DNA of 64,000 bases from Enterococcus rotai (GCF_001465345.1 NZ_CP013655.1:1439349-1503348), one strand, 5' to 3'. Positions 46,970 through 55,767 are shown, counted from the stretch's first letter. Program-made: numbers and translations. The notes: a model not told the origin generated them from the letters alone.

Positions 46970-48487
46970 ATGGGAAAACTGATTGAAACATTCATTGCCC
47001 GTAAAGAAGACTTTATTCAAGCGGTCGTCGAACATATCCAACTATCGTTATTATCATTATTGATTGCGATTCTTATCGCAATTCCGTTAGCAATTCTACT
47101 GACGAATTACAAAAAAGTCGCTGAATTTGTTCTGCAAATTACAGGGATTTTCCAAACGATTCCGTCACTCGCTTTATTAGGGTTATTGATTCCAGTTATT
47201 GGGATTGGCAGTCCGCCAGCTATTGTGGCGTTAGTGATTTATGCCCTATTTCCGATTTTACAAAATACCTATACAGGCTTGACTGAAATCGATCCTTCGT
47301 TGGAAGAAGCAGCCGAAGCGTTTGGGATGAATAAACGGGAAAAACTAATCAAGTTTGAGTTGCAGTTAGCGTTACCTTATATCATTTCAGGGATTCGCAC
47401 AGCCACCGTTATGATCATTGGAACAGCAACACTAGCGGCTTTGATTGGTGCAGGAGGTCTCGGAACATTCATTTTACTTGGAATCGACCGAAACAATGTG
47501 TACCTGATCTTGATTGGGGCAATTTCTTCCGCTGTTTTAGCAGTCTTGTTTAACTTTGGAATCCATTTATTGGAGAAAGCCACAGTGAAACGAATTGTAG
47601 CTGCATTTATGGTGTTACTTGCTTTATTAGTGGGTTCATTTGTCTATACTCATCAAGAAGCAGAGCAAAAAGAAATCACGGTTGCAGGAAAATTAGGTGC
47701 AGAACCGGATATCCTGATCAATATGTATAAAGAATTAATTGAAGCAAATAGCGATATCCACGTAAACTTAAAATCAAACTTTGGGAAAACCAGTTTCCTA
47801 TTTAATGCACTAAAATCTGGTGAAATCGATGTCTACCCTGAATTTACAGGAACGGTTCTTGAAACATTTTTGAAGGATAATAAAAACACATCGAATGATC
47901 CAAGAGAAGTGTACGAATACGCGCGAGATCAAATCAAGAAACAAGAAAATATGGATTATCTCGAACCAATGCGTTATCAAAACACCTATGCGGTGGCAGT
48001 CAAACGATCATTTGCAGAAGAAAATGGGCTGAAAACAATTGAAGACTTGAAAAAAGTCGAAAGTCAGTTAAAAGCTGGTTTTACACTAGAATTTATCGAT
48101 CGTGAAGATGGGTATAAAGGATTGCAAAAGTTGTATAACTTGAATTTAGATGTGAAGTCGATGGAACCATCGTTACGCTACCAAGCAATCAATAATGGGG
48201 ATGTGAATGTAGTAGATGCCTATTCGACTGATAGTGAATTGAAGCAATATGATTTGGTGATTTTAAAAGATAATAAACAGCTATTTCCACCGTATCAAGG
48301 TGCGCCATTGCTGAAAGCTGAAACGCTTGAGAAATATCCGGAATTAAAAGAATTATTGCAGCCTTTAGTTGGTAAAATCACGGAAGAAGAAATGAGTGAG
48401 ATGAATTATCAAGTCAATGTGGAGCAAAAAGATCCGGCGACCGTTGCACATGATTATTTGGTGGATCATGGGATGTTGGAAAAATAA
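46970..48487 (+). CDS. Fused permease and solute-binding protein of osmoprotectant/EgtU type
   Basis: 505 residues from ATG 46970, with AAGGTG about 9 bases upstream; the GTG at 46958 is on the ribosome site. Residues 1-215 are a permease with five or six helices and the EAA loop ([31 protein letters not shown]). After a last helix (about 212-230), residues 235-505 are an OpuAC-like binding domain ([24 protein letters not shown] ... [14 protein letters not shown] ... [12 protein letters not shown]). The fusion tethers the binding domain to the membrane outside. A fused architecture of this size is also that of EgtU, so ergothioneine is an alternative solute. Confidence 0.9.
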   Translation: MGKLIETFIARKEDFIQAVVEHIQLSLLSLLIAILIAIPLAILLTNYKKVAEFVLQITGIFQTIPSLALLGLLIPVIGIGSPPAIVALVIYALFPILQNTYTGLTEIDPSLEEAAEAFGMNKREKLIKFELQLALPYIISGIRTATVMIIGTATLAALIGAGGLGTFILLGIDRNNVYLILIGAISSAVLAVLFNFGIHLLEKATVKRIVAAFMVLLALLVGSFVYTHQEAEQKEITVAGKLGAEPDILINMYKELIEANSDIHVNLKSNFGKTSFLFNALKSGEIDVYPEFTGTVLETFLKDNKNTSNDPREVYEYARDQIKKQENMDYLEPMRYQNTYAVAVKRSFAEENGLKTIEDLKKVESQLKAGFTLEFIDREDGYKGLQKLYNLNLDVKSMEPSLRYQAINNGDVNVVDAYSTDSELKQYDLVILKDNKQLFPPYQGAPLLKAETLEKYPELKELLQPLVGKITEEEMSEMNYQVNVEQKDPATVAHDYLVDHGMLEK

Positions 48488-48506
48488 TGGTTGATTGATG
48501 AAAAGG

Positions 48507-48549
48507 CACAACATAAGAGAGCTATCTATCTCTTATGTTGTGTTTTTTG
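48507..48549 (+). terminator. Terminator of the osmoprotectant operon
   Basis: CACAACATAAGAGA (48507-48520) pairs with TCTCTTATGTTGTG (48529-48542), followed by TTTTTTGT. Confidence 0.9.
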
Positions 48550-48561
48550 TACTTTATAAGG

Positions 48562-48715
48562 TATAATAAAGGAGAAAGCAATCGCACTTAAGTGCGATTG
48601 CAAAAAAAAAGCCAGTGCGGAAACACTGACTCTTTAGTTGAGTTTTGACTAAAGCTCGAAAGTGTATAATATCGCCACTATCTTACTTTGGTCGGGCAGA
48701 TAGTGGTCTTTTTTT
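48562..48715 (+). ncRNA. Candidate antitoxin-like RNA ending at a shared terminator
   Basis: TATAAT at 48562-48567 is followed by a perfect 24-bp palindrome (48578-48601), a CAGTG/CACTG hairpin, a second TTGACT/TATAAT pair (48645-48670, spacer only 14) and a terminator CCACTATCT...AGATAGTGG with T-run (48675-48715). A short RNA from either promoter would run convergently into the minus-strand peptide gene that ends at the same hairpin. This is the layout of Fst/par type I loci. Expression is not shown by sequence. Confidence 0.4.
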
Positions 48716-48818
48716 ACTCAAAAATAGAAGTGATAAAGAGTTTGATCCCTTCGACAATATAGTAAGCCACAAGCGTGACAACTATTTTTGAAGCGATATC
48801 TTTTAACAAATCTTTCAA
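48714..48818 (-). CDS. Candidate small hydrophobic toxin peptide (type I TA)
   Basis: A 34-codon minus-strand frame starting at TTG 48818 (AGGA 10 bases upstream) encodes a peptide with charged LKDLLKDIASK, then a hydrophobic VVTLVAYYIVEGIKLFITSI and a final FE. One membrane helix and the small size fit Fst- or holin-like type I toxins, but there is no clear family match. Its 3' end overlaps the terminator of a convergent candidate RNA. A longer untranslated leader on the minus strand contains AAAGATATGTCTTT, capable of a hairpin. A decayed copy of the same element, lacking this coding part, lies after copA at 17.5 kb. Confidence 0.4.
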   Translation of the reverse strand: MKDLLKDIASKIVVTLVAYYIVEGIKLFITSIFE

Positions 48819-48960
48819 GGACCGCTGTTCCTATGCAATAAAGTAGGACAAAAGCGATAAAGACATATCTTTATGGCATCAACTCCTTTTTCAGAGCTTC
48901 AGCCGTTATTCAACTAGTTATAGTATATCAAAAATTGCATTGATAGTGTATTAAATATTT

Positions 48961-49852
48961 TACAAAATAGTAACGAGCAAATAGTCAGCCGTGGAAAATG
49001 TTCATCTGATCGAATGCTACGGATTCTGGTAGATAGCATTCTTTCTTACTATACGCATTATTGACTTAGGCAACTTGATTTATCAGTTCGTGCTGATTGT
49101 TTTTGGCTTCAAAATGTCAAGTGACCGCTTAACATCTTGAGGTGTCGGCTGTTTCCTCGTTACTATCGTGGCTACAATGATCTGTCTATAAAAAAGGCTT
49201 GCTCCGTCAAAAGTTAGCACAAAATTGGCAGATCATTATAGCAAAGTGAAGTGTGATGAAAGAAGTTAGATTTGTGGTAACTTCCTCGAAACGATTATTA
49301 AAATTTCAAAAAATCGTTGCTCCATCGTAAAATAGAACGAAAAAAAACGGTTCCGGACACCTGCCGAAACCGCGCTAAGTACAATTAAGAAGCATTGACC
49401 TGTTTTTGTCGTTAAACTCAGAACATCAGAAAAAACACTAGTAATTTCATGAAATATTGAGTAAAATAAAAACAGTCAATGAAAATTGACTAAGGGCAAC
49501 TTGTACATTCAGGTGTTGTCTGATTGTATAAGGCTCTGTGGGATGACGACCAATCTTCCTGCAGAGTGCCTTTTTATTTTGTCTAGCTGAACGAAGTTCG
49601 TTTGGCTAGATTTTTTTTCGTTCTATCTCATTCCATTTTAATTTAAGTGAGGTGGAGAGTCAATGGGGGAATGTAAGTTTGTGTGAAAAAAATTATCTAG
49701 AGAATTCATAACTATTTATTTAGAGTGTAATGTATAACTTTTGGTTTGTTTTTGATATAATGATAGATAATAAATATGTTGATACTAAGACAGTAACGTC
49801 TAACACATCATATACCGATTACGTAGCAATTTAACAAAGCATAATGAATTGA
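48961..49852. other. Gene-poor stretch with hairpins, possible transposase remnant
   Basis: No intact gene. A hairpin AGGCTCTG...CAGAGTGCCT followed by TTTTTATTTT (49530-49578) looks like a + strand terminator, perhaps of a small RNA. A second stem CGGTTCCGG/CCGAAACCG lies at 49348-49371. Minus-strand reading near 49010-49060 gives LPESVAFDQMN, faintly like the LPE(V/N)L.FDE segment of ISL3 transposases, so decayed insertion-sequence DNA is possible. Confidence 0.4.
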
Positions 49853-50458
49853 GTGATATTAGTGATTCTTAAAGTTATCTACATTTTAATTTATTTTTTA
49901 ATAACAGAATTAATCCCATCTGTAGGAGTAAGCTGGGATTTATCTAATCCAATATTTATGCTCATCCAAAAGGTGTTTTTTGTATTATTAGCAATAGTCT
50001 TATTTAAAAATGATCTATGGTTTAGACTGAAAGAAGTGAAACTAAAGCAAACGATTATTCCAATTTGCATTACATTTGTATTTATGTGTTTAACATATCT
50101 ACTTGTAGTTAAAATCTTAGGTACAGGTGTAGCTATCGGGAAATACAATGTGAGCTCTATGTTAATTTTAGAAGCAGTTCTTATTACACCATTTATTGAA
50201 GAGATAGTTTTTCGATATTGCTTTATTAACTCTCATAAAATCTATGTGATGATCATTCAAATGCTACTATCTAGTATTTGGTTTATGTATGGTCATGCGG
50301 CAGCTGCGAATTACAATTATATATTATTGATTCCTTACTTTGTATTAGGTGTTCTCTTAAGTTTGGTTTATATAAGAAAACATAATATTTGGTACAGTAT
50401 TTTGGTACATGCGAGCTATAACTTTGTGATCATCGCACTCTCTGTAATTAGTAACTAG
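49853..50458 (+). CDS. CPBP-family intramembrane metalloprotease
   Basis: 201 residues with about six hydrophobic helices. The three CPBP (CAAX/Abi) motifs are present: EEIVFRYCF (about 116, EExxxR), FMYGHAAA (FxxxH) and HASYNFVI (HxxxN/D). Bacterial members are involved in bacteriocin self-immunity, surface protein maturation or unknown tasks. The GTG start at 49853 has a poor ribosome site, so the true start may differ. It is a single gene followed by a strong hairpin, with no bacteriocin gene recognised nearby. Confidence 0.8.
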   Translation: MILVILKVIYILIYFLITELIPSVGVSWDLSNPIFMLIQKVFFVLLAIVLFKNDLWFRLKEVKLKQTIIPICITFVFMCLTYLLVVKILGTGVAIGKYNVSSMLILEAVLITPFIEEIVFRYCFINSHKIYVMIIQMLLSSIWFMYGHAAAANYNYILLIPYFVLGVLLSLVYIRKHNIWYSILVHASYNFVIIALSVISN

Positions 50459-50511
50459 TAAAGTAGTATATGGTACCAGTTATTTAGTTGAGAGTGCGCT
50501 ACAATAGTCAT

Positions 50512-50559
50512 AAAAAGCTTCAAGATCTTTTTACGTTATAAAGATCTTGAAGCTTTTTT
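50512..50559. terminator. Bidirectional terminator after the CPBP gene
   Basis: AAAAAGCTTCAAGATCTTT (50512-50530) and its complement at 50540-50558 pair perfectly, with A and T runs on the two sides. Confidence 0.9.
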
Positions 50560-50894
50560 ATTTGACTTTATACAACTACAGTAGGAATTTAGTTATTTAG
50601 CCACTAAAAAAAATAAGGATATTGTGATGGTTACCATGATAAACAACTCTTAAAATTTATTTTAGTTGTGATTAATTTAGTCAGTATCAATCATAATTAC
50701 AAATGAAGCTACTATCAAAATATCAGGAAAAAAGGTAGGTAAATCTTTATAATGTTTAAACTATATACAGAAAAAAGCTGATGACTGCTTTACACTTTTC
50801 TCATAATAAAGTAATTTTTACCAAAAAGAAATGCAAATTCCCCAAACTTTCGCTATAATAAAGAAAATAACCAAAACAGGAAGTGTAGCTAAAC
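50560..50894. other. Intergenic region before argR
   Basis: About 330 AT-rich bases. A TATAAT near 50852 with a weak upstream element may be the argR promoter. No ARG-box-like palindrome was clear to me, and no gene is seen. Confidence 0.45.
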
Positions 50895-51350
50895 ATGAAA
50901 AAAGCAGACCGACAACGGTTGATCAAGCAACTGATCACAGAAAATGAAATAGAAACCCAAGACGACCTGATTGCACTTCTTGAACAATCTGGTGTCAAAG
51001 CAACCCAAGCAACTGTTTCAAGAGATGTACGGGAAATGAGCATCGTTAAAACGCATGGCTCAGATGGTCGAGTGAAGTATGCTTTATTCTCTCAACAACA
51101 AGCATCTAGCAGTGAGGAAAAACTAAAAGCATCTGTGAAAGATTCAGTGATTCGCATGGAACGGGTTCAATTTATGGTAATCGTTCATACCGATATGGGC
51201 GCAGCAGATGTCGTCACTAATTTTTTAGATGAAGTCAGTTATGAAGAAATTGCAGGAACGGTCGCAGGAGTGGATACAATCATTATTATTGCTCGTTCGG
51301 AAGATGACGCAGTAGCTGTTGTTGAACGTTTTGAAGTGATGATGGATTAA
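50895..51350 (+). CDS. argR: ArgR-family arginine repressor/activator
   Basis: 151 residues, the full family length. The N-terminal winged helix has TQDDLIALLEQSGVKATQATVSRDVREM, where SR is the conserved DNA contact. The C-terminal domain has the oligomerisation and arginine-binding region MGAADVVTNFLDE ... IAGTVAGVDTIIIIAR; the usual GTIAGDDT reads GTVAGVDT, so one acidic arginine contact is replaced by valine. Enterococci carry several ArgR-type genes, and this variant could respond differently. AGGAAG lies upstream. It precedes a phosphohexomutase gene by 38 bases. Confidence 0.88.
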   Translation: MKKADRQRLIKQLITENEIETQDDLIALLEQSGVKATQATVSRDVREMSIVKTHGSDGRVKYALFSQQQASSSEEKLKASVKDSVIRMERVQFMVIVHTDMGAADVVTNFLDEVSYEEIAGTVAGVDTIIIIARSEDDAVAVVERFEVMMD

Positions 51351-51388
51351 AATAGAACCAATCAAAAAATGAAGGGAGATTTGGTTAC

Positions 51389-52909
51389 ATGGATTTGAAA
51401 GCGTTACAAAACGGGTCAGATATAAGAGGAATAGCAGTAGAGCATGAGGAAAAAATAGCGAACTTAACACCAGCGCAAGTCGGGAAAATTGCAGTCGGAA
51501 TGGTTCATTGGCTTCGTGATGAGAAAAACTTAGCTGACAAACAGCAATCGGGAAAATTGAGAATCGGTATTGGTCATGATAGCCGGATTTCAGCAGATAG
51601 CCTAAAACAAGCCTTGATCGACAGCTTTGTTGAGCAAAATGTCGAAGTCATAGACTTTGGTTTAGCGACAACGCCAGCTATGTTTATGGCTACGCAATTT
51701 CCGCAATATGATTGTGATGCGGCAATTATGATCACAGCTAGTCACTTACCTTATTATTTTAATGGCTTAAAGCTGTTCACTAAATCTGGTGGAGCGGAAA
51801 AAGCGGACATTGCTTATATCTTAGAACACACTGATGGACCTGCGCTTGTAGCAAAAGGCTCAGTAACCAAATACTCGATTTTAGAGGATTACTCTGCTGA
51901 TTTAACCGATAAAATTCGTAAAGGCATGAAAACGACAGACGAGAAACCACTAGCAGGTTTTCATATTATAGTCGATGCTGGTAATGGCGCAGGCGGTTTC
52001 TTTGCGGAAAAAGTCTTAGCAAAACTTGGCGCAGACATTACAGGTTCACAATTTTTAGAACCTGACGGTATGTTTCCTAATCATATTCCTAATCCTGATA
52101 ATAAAGAAGCAATGGCAAGCATCCAACAAGCTGTTTTGAAAAGTAAGGCTGATTTAGGAGTGATTTTTGATACGGACGTGGACCGCTCAGCAGTGGTAGA
52201 TGCATCTGGTGAAGTCATTAACCGAAATAATTTGATTGCGGTCTTAGCGACGATTGTTTTGGCTGAAAATCCTGGTAGCAGTATTGTGACAAACTCACCA
52301 ACTTCAAGCCATCTGAAAGAGTTTATAGAATCAAAAGGTGGCAAACAAGTGCGTTATATTTCTGGTTATCGTAATGTAATCAACAAAATGATTGAACTCA
52401 ATGATGAGGGAATCAATACTCAATTAGCGATAGAAACAAGTGGACACGCCGCTTTTAAAGAAAACTATTATTTAGATGATGGTGCCTATGTTATTGCTAA
52501 AATTTTGATGTTGTTGCCTACCTTAAAAAAAGAAGGATCAACACTCGGTGATTTGATCAGTTCATTAAAACAACCGACAGAAACCCAAGAATTACGTTTT
52601 GAAATTCTAGCAGGAAATGTCCGTGATTATGGTGAACAGGTGATACGAGATTTAAGTGGTTTTGTCGGGAGTCAACGAGGGATGAAAATCGATCCTGAAA
52701 ATCATGAAGGAATTAGGGTAAATGTTTATGATGAATATGGCAGTGGTTGGTTCTTACTAAGGATGAGTTTACATGAACCATTGTTAGTTTTACAAGTTGA
52801 AAATGATCAAGCTGGAATGAATCAAAAGGTTTTAGAAGAATTAGCAGGTTTCTTTGAAGGATATAAACAATTGGACTTAGCGAAACTCACTGAAGCATTG
52901 GGGAAATAG
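51389..52909 (+). CDS. Phosphohexomutase (phosphomannomutase/phosphoglucomutase family)
   Basis: 506 residues in four alpha/beta domains. The phosphoserine loop is ITASHLP near residue 117 (TASHNP in most members), the Mg site DTDVDRS near 260, the sugar-binding ETSGHAAF near 350, and the phosphate-binding C-terminal block HEGIRVNVYDEYGSGWFLLRMSLHEPLL. It interconverts hexose 1- and 6-phosphates; which hexose is not decided by these motifs. The Asn-to-Leu change in the serine loop is a notable deviation. GGGAG precedes the ATG. It may be co-transcribed with argR. Confidence 0.87.
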   Translation: MDLKALQNGSDIRGIAVEHEEKIANLTPAQVGKIAVGMVHWLRDEKNLADKQQSGKLRIGIGHDSRISADSLKQALIDSFVEQNVEVIDFGLATTPAMFMATQFPQYDCDAAIMITASHLPYYFNGLKLFTKSGGAEKADIAYILEHTDGPALVAKGSVTKYSILEDYSADLTDKIRKGMKTTDEKPLAGFHIIVDAGNGAGGFFAEKVLAKLGADITGSQFLEPDGMFPNHIPNPDNKEAMASIQQAVLKSKADLGVIFDTDVDRSAVVDASGEVINRNNLIAVLATIVLAENPGSSIVTNSPTSSHLKEFIESKGGKQVRYISGYRNVINKMIELNDEGINTQLAIETSGHAAFKENYYLDDGAYVIAKILMLLPTLKKEGSTLGDLISSLKQPTETQELRFEILAGNVRDYGEQVIRDLSGFVGSQRGMKIDPENHEGIRVNVYDEYGSGWFLLRMSLHEPLLVLQVENDQAGMNQKVLEELAGFFEGYKQLDLAKLTEALGK

Positions 52910-52910
52910 T

Positions 52911-52952
52911 AAAAGCTAGGAAAGAACAAAACGTTCTTTCCTAGCTTTTTGT
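52911..52952. terminator. Bidirectional terminator between phosphohexomutase and pseudouridine synthase
   Basis: AAAGCTAGGAAAGAAC (52912-52927) pairs with GTTCTTTCCTAGCTTT (52933-52948). Confidence 0.9.
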
Positions 52953-52953
52953 T

Positions 52954-53814
52954 TTACCACAAACTCGGCTCGGCAACTGCCATAATCGTTTCTCCAGTAA
53001 ACGGATGTGTCAGGTGCAGTTCATAAGCATGAAGCATCAAGCGTCCATTAGGTTTTGGATGATACAACGGATCACCAATGATCGGGTGCCCAATACTTGT
53101 TAGATGTACACGGATTTGATGCGTTCGTCCCGTTTCCAGAACACAATAAATAGTAGTGTGGTTTGTCTTTCGATCATAAGATTCAACGTCAACATGAGTA
53201 ACAGCCACATCACCACGCCGTTCATCAATCACTCGTTTTCGTCGATCATGACGATCGCGGCCAATTTTTTTTCGAATGGTCATAGACTCGTTTAGCTGCC
53301 CTGAAATCACCGCTTGATAGCGACGATAGATTTGCTTACTTTCCAATAATCGGCCTAAAATTGGCAAAACGAAAGGATTTTTAGCAAATAGAATCGTACC
53401 GCTTGTTTCTTTATCTAACCGATGAACCACATATGGGACTTGGTTTTTAGGTGCTAAGTAGGCAGCTAAATGATTAAGGAGTGTGTCGTTTTCATTTGGT
53501 TGATTCAGGTGAGTTTTCATGCCGATCGGTTTATTTAAAATAATCAAATGATCATCTTCAAAAAGCACGTTCACTTTATCGGTATTCCCCAAAAGAATCG
53601 CTGGTATTGGATAATCTTCTGGCTCAAACTGTAACGTAACAACATCGCCGCTTTTCACAGGAAAATGAAATAAAGCGGGCTCTCCATTGATCGAAACATT
53701 TTTTCTGGTTCTCAAAAAGTGGCGTACTTTACGAGGAACTAACCATTCTTGTTCCAGTAATTCTCTGACTGTTTGTTCGTTAAAATTCTTTGGTAACTGG
53801 ATGGATAATTCCAT
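52954..53814 (-). CDS. RluD-type 23S rRNA/tRNA pseudouridine synthase
   Basis: 286 residues. An N-terminal S4-like segment (about 12-70, VRHFLRTRKNVSINGEPALFHFPVKSGDVV) is followed by the catalytic domain with the active aspartate in VVHRLDKETSGTILFAKN (about 130-147). ETGRTHQIRVHLTSIGHPIIGDPLY completes the RluA/RluC/RluD signature. It isomerises uridines in RNA; the exact site cannot be given from sequence alone. It is monocistronic and convergent with the phosphohexomutase gene. Confidence 0.9.
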   Translation of the reverse strand: MELSIQLPKNFNEQTVRELLEQEWLVPRKVRHFLRTRKNVSINGEPALFHFPVKSGDVVTLQFEPEDYPIPAILLGNTDKVNVLFEDDHLIILNKPIGMKTHLNQPNENDTLLNHLAAYLAPKNQVPYVVHRLDKETSGTILFAKNPFVLPILGRLLESKQIYRRYQAVISGQLNESMTIRKKIGRDRHDRRKRVIDERRGDVAVTHVDVESYDRKTNHTTIYCVLETGRTHQIRVHLTSIGHPIIGDPLYHPKPNGRLMLHAYELHLTHPFTGETIMAVAEPSLW

Positions 53815-54108
53815 ATGTTTTCCACCTTTTCAATAGCGTTCTCTCTTAGTTTAACAAATGGAAGGATAAGTTCAAGTAGTTAGTTGGGATTAAAGGTTCA
53901 AGTAAGGAAAGTTTTTTTGAGAAAGATAAGTAGAGAGTATGATGTTTCATTGTTCATCATTTGTGCCAGTACCGGTTCTATTTTTTTTTGTTAGTTTTTG
54001 TCTAAGGCGTTTGGTGATTCCAAGTAATGAAACTTCTCTCACTATGTTCGCCAAGTACTGTTCATCATCTACTCTGGCGAAGCCAGTCGTAGTGATTCAC
54101 AGCAAATA

Positions 54109-54223
54109 CCCACTCTTTGGGGAAGAGTGGGAAAGGAGTTAAAAAATGAAAAAGTGTTTTGTTAGGGTTGTTTGTTGGTATACATATATAATACAAACTA
54201 AATATGAATTTTTTGTGTATTAA
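54109..54223 (+). repeat. First copy of a ~100-bp direct repeat flanking the GH18 gene
   Basis: A hairpin (CCCACTCTT ... AAGAGTGGG, 54109-54131) is followed by AAAGGAG and an ATG (54146) opening a 25-codon frame (MKKCFVRVVCWYTYII...). The same series recurs at 55406. Between the copies hairpin, ribosome site and first 13 codons are nearly identical; a TATAAT lies in both at the end of the shared part. Whether it encodes a peptide, carries a promoter or is a mobile repeat is open. The rest of 53815-54284 shows nothing else; a 67-codon frame there has no support. Confidence 0.75.
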
Positions 54224-54284
54224 TTTATCTGAAACTGTAAATTTTTTCTAAAGAAGTGTTTAAGCTTCACACAAAATCATCAAT

Positions 54285-55133
54285 CTAGTTACCGTTCATT
54301 GTATTGATCAAACGTTTCGTCCAGCTAAAATCGGTTTTTGTAATGGTATCATCTCCAAACTGTTTTCCATCCCGATCGATTGCATAAACGAACATGCCGC
54401 CTTTTTGTCCATCTTTTGGATTCCATTTTGCATAAGCGTAAGCCCGGCTTGTTTCGTAAGGTTCTACCGTATCATTCCAACGGTTGTGATCTTGTTCTTC
54501 TGGGAATGAGATACCAGGAAGAAACTGTTGTGGTGTGATCGATGTTTTGTACGTACTCCAAGTGCTATCTAAAGAACTAGCTGAGCGACCATAGGCTTGT
54601 ACGAACAGATAATCAAAATAAGAAGCCGTTTTTTTAAATAAAGAGTGGTTATCTTTATTTGTATCGTAAATCAATAGCTTACCAGTATTAGAATTTGGAC
54701 CTAATTTTTTAGATAAGGCTTTGAATGTACCGACTGCCATTTCTTCTTGTTTAGCAGTTAAACTAGACTCCATATCAACATCCAGTCCATCTAAATTCCA
54801 AGGCGTAAGATAAGTATCGATCAGCTGTTGAGCATAGGCTTCATATTCAGCTGTTGTTGGCGTAAAACCTGCATGTGGGACATTCCAAATTTCTCGAATG
54901 TCGATCGTCCGGATAACACGTGTTCCTCTAGCATGTAATGTGGGGACATAAGTGTCTTTCAATGTATCCCAAAATTTCTGTTGATCTGTACCAGGATTAA
55001 CATAATGGAAAACAGAGACAATATCCACGCCTTCTGGAATATCTGTCATCGCAGTCACGTTTTGATCAGGTAAAGTTGAATTTGCATCGTGAGGCATGGT
55101 CACATCTCGCCATGTGCGATAGTAAGCCATCAT
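54285..55133 (-). CDS. Endo-beta-N-acetylglucosaminidase (GH18, EfEndo18A-like), catalytic part out of frame with its signal peptide
   Basis: 282 residues of a GH18 domain. The catalytic motif is DGLDVDME (D115, D118, D120, acid/base E122). MAYYRTWRD at the start, IVSVFHYV and LFVQAYGRS are typical of the EndoH/EndoF-like branch, and the protein strongly recalls the E. faecalis secreted enzyme that cuts the chitobiose core of N-glycans. It ends ITKTDFSWTKRL. The first ATG here (55133) has no proper ribosome site. A signal peptide is encoded just upstream in another frame whose stop overlaps this ATG as ATGA. A single missing base near 55133 would explain it. As written the enzyme would stay inside the cell. 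Confidence 0.88.
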   Translation of the reverse strand: MMAYYRTWRDVTMPHDANSTLPDQNVTAMTDIPEGVDIVSVFHYVNPGTDQQKFWDTLKDTYVPTLHARGTRVIRTIDIREIWNVPHAGFTPTTAEYEAYAQQLIDTYLTPWNLDGLDVDMESSLTAKQEEMAVGTFKALSKKLGPNSNTGKLLIYDTNKDNHSLFKKTASYFDYLFVQAYGRSASSLDSTWSTYKTSITPQQFLPGISFPEEQDHNRWNDTVEPYETSRAYAYAKWNPKDGQKGGMFVYAIDRDGKQFGDDTITKTDFSWTKRLINTMNGN

Positions 55134-55243
55134 GATGGGGTCTGCTTTGGCATTGCTTGTGCTGCCTCCGACGGATTAGAAAACAGACTAAAACTTAGTA
55201 AAAAGAAAAGCGGAATAAGTAAAAAGGTTAGTTTCTTAGACAT
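55130..55243 (-). pseudogene. Detached signal-peptide start of the GH18 gene (frameshift)
   Basis: From ATG 55243 (GAGGAG upstream, good spacing) 37 codons read MSKKLTFLLIPLFFLLSFSL...EAAQAMPKQTPS, then TGA at 55132-55130. It is a clear Sec signal peptide ending near the residues that should precede MMAYYRTW. The stop arises from a one-base shift relative to the catalytic frame. Restoring one base joins both frames into a secreted enzyme of about 320 residues. Confidence 0.8.
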
Positions 55244-55405
55244 AAAAATTCTCCTCTTCTGTTTTTTTGTAAAACGGTTACATTTCAAAAAAAGTGTAGC
55301 ATAAAATAAATGATATTAATAATTAGAGCGGCTCTATTCAATGATCTAGGTAGCAATTTCAGGTCTAGTTGTCTAGCTTGAAAATTTTTCCAAAACAAAA
55401 AGAGA

Positions 55406-55540
55406 CCCACTCTTTGGGGAAGAGTGGGAAAAAGGAGTTAAAAAATGAAAAAGTGTTTTGTTAGGGTTGTTTGTTGGTATACTTGTATAATAAAGGGAAA
55501 ATATGAATTTTTTATGATCAAATCGTTTTTAAATAAGCAC
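55406..55540 (+). repeat. Second copy of the ~100-bp direct repeat flanking the GH18 gene
   Basis: Same hairpin (55406-55428), AAAAAGGAG and ATG (55445) as the copy at 54109. The frame continues for 49 codons here (MKKCFVRVVCWYTCII...), the two copies diverging after about 16 codons apart from a shared KYEFF. TATAAT recurs at 55495. On the minus strand this hairpin is followed by TCTCTTTTTGTTTT and could terminate transcription toward the GH18 gene. The remainder of 55244-55767 is AT-rich and presumably holds the PBP promoter. Confidence 0.75.
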
Positions 55541-55767
55541 TTTTTTTCAATGAAAATAAGAACTTGCGATTTAGATTTCTACTTTAACCACTAAAATCAT
55601 GGATTTCTTGATGGATTCTTAACCTTTTCTACATAAAAATAAAAGAAAAACGTGTTAAAATAGGCAAAACAAAATTCTCTGTGTATTATTCATGCTAAAG
55701 CCGTATGAATAACTGAACGGAACTGTGTTAAAATGGCTTAGAAACTTTTATATAAAGAGGGAGCACT

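Noticed and set aside
53939-54142. 67-codon frame before the GH18 region
   Set aside because: It runs through the hairpin of the direct repeat and lacks a ribosome site; likely chance.
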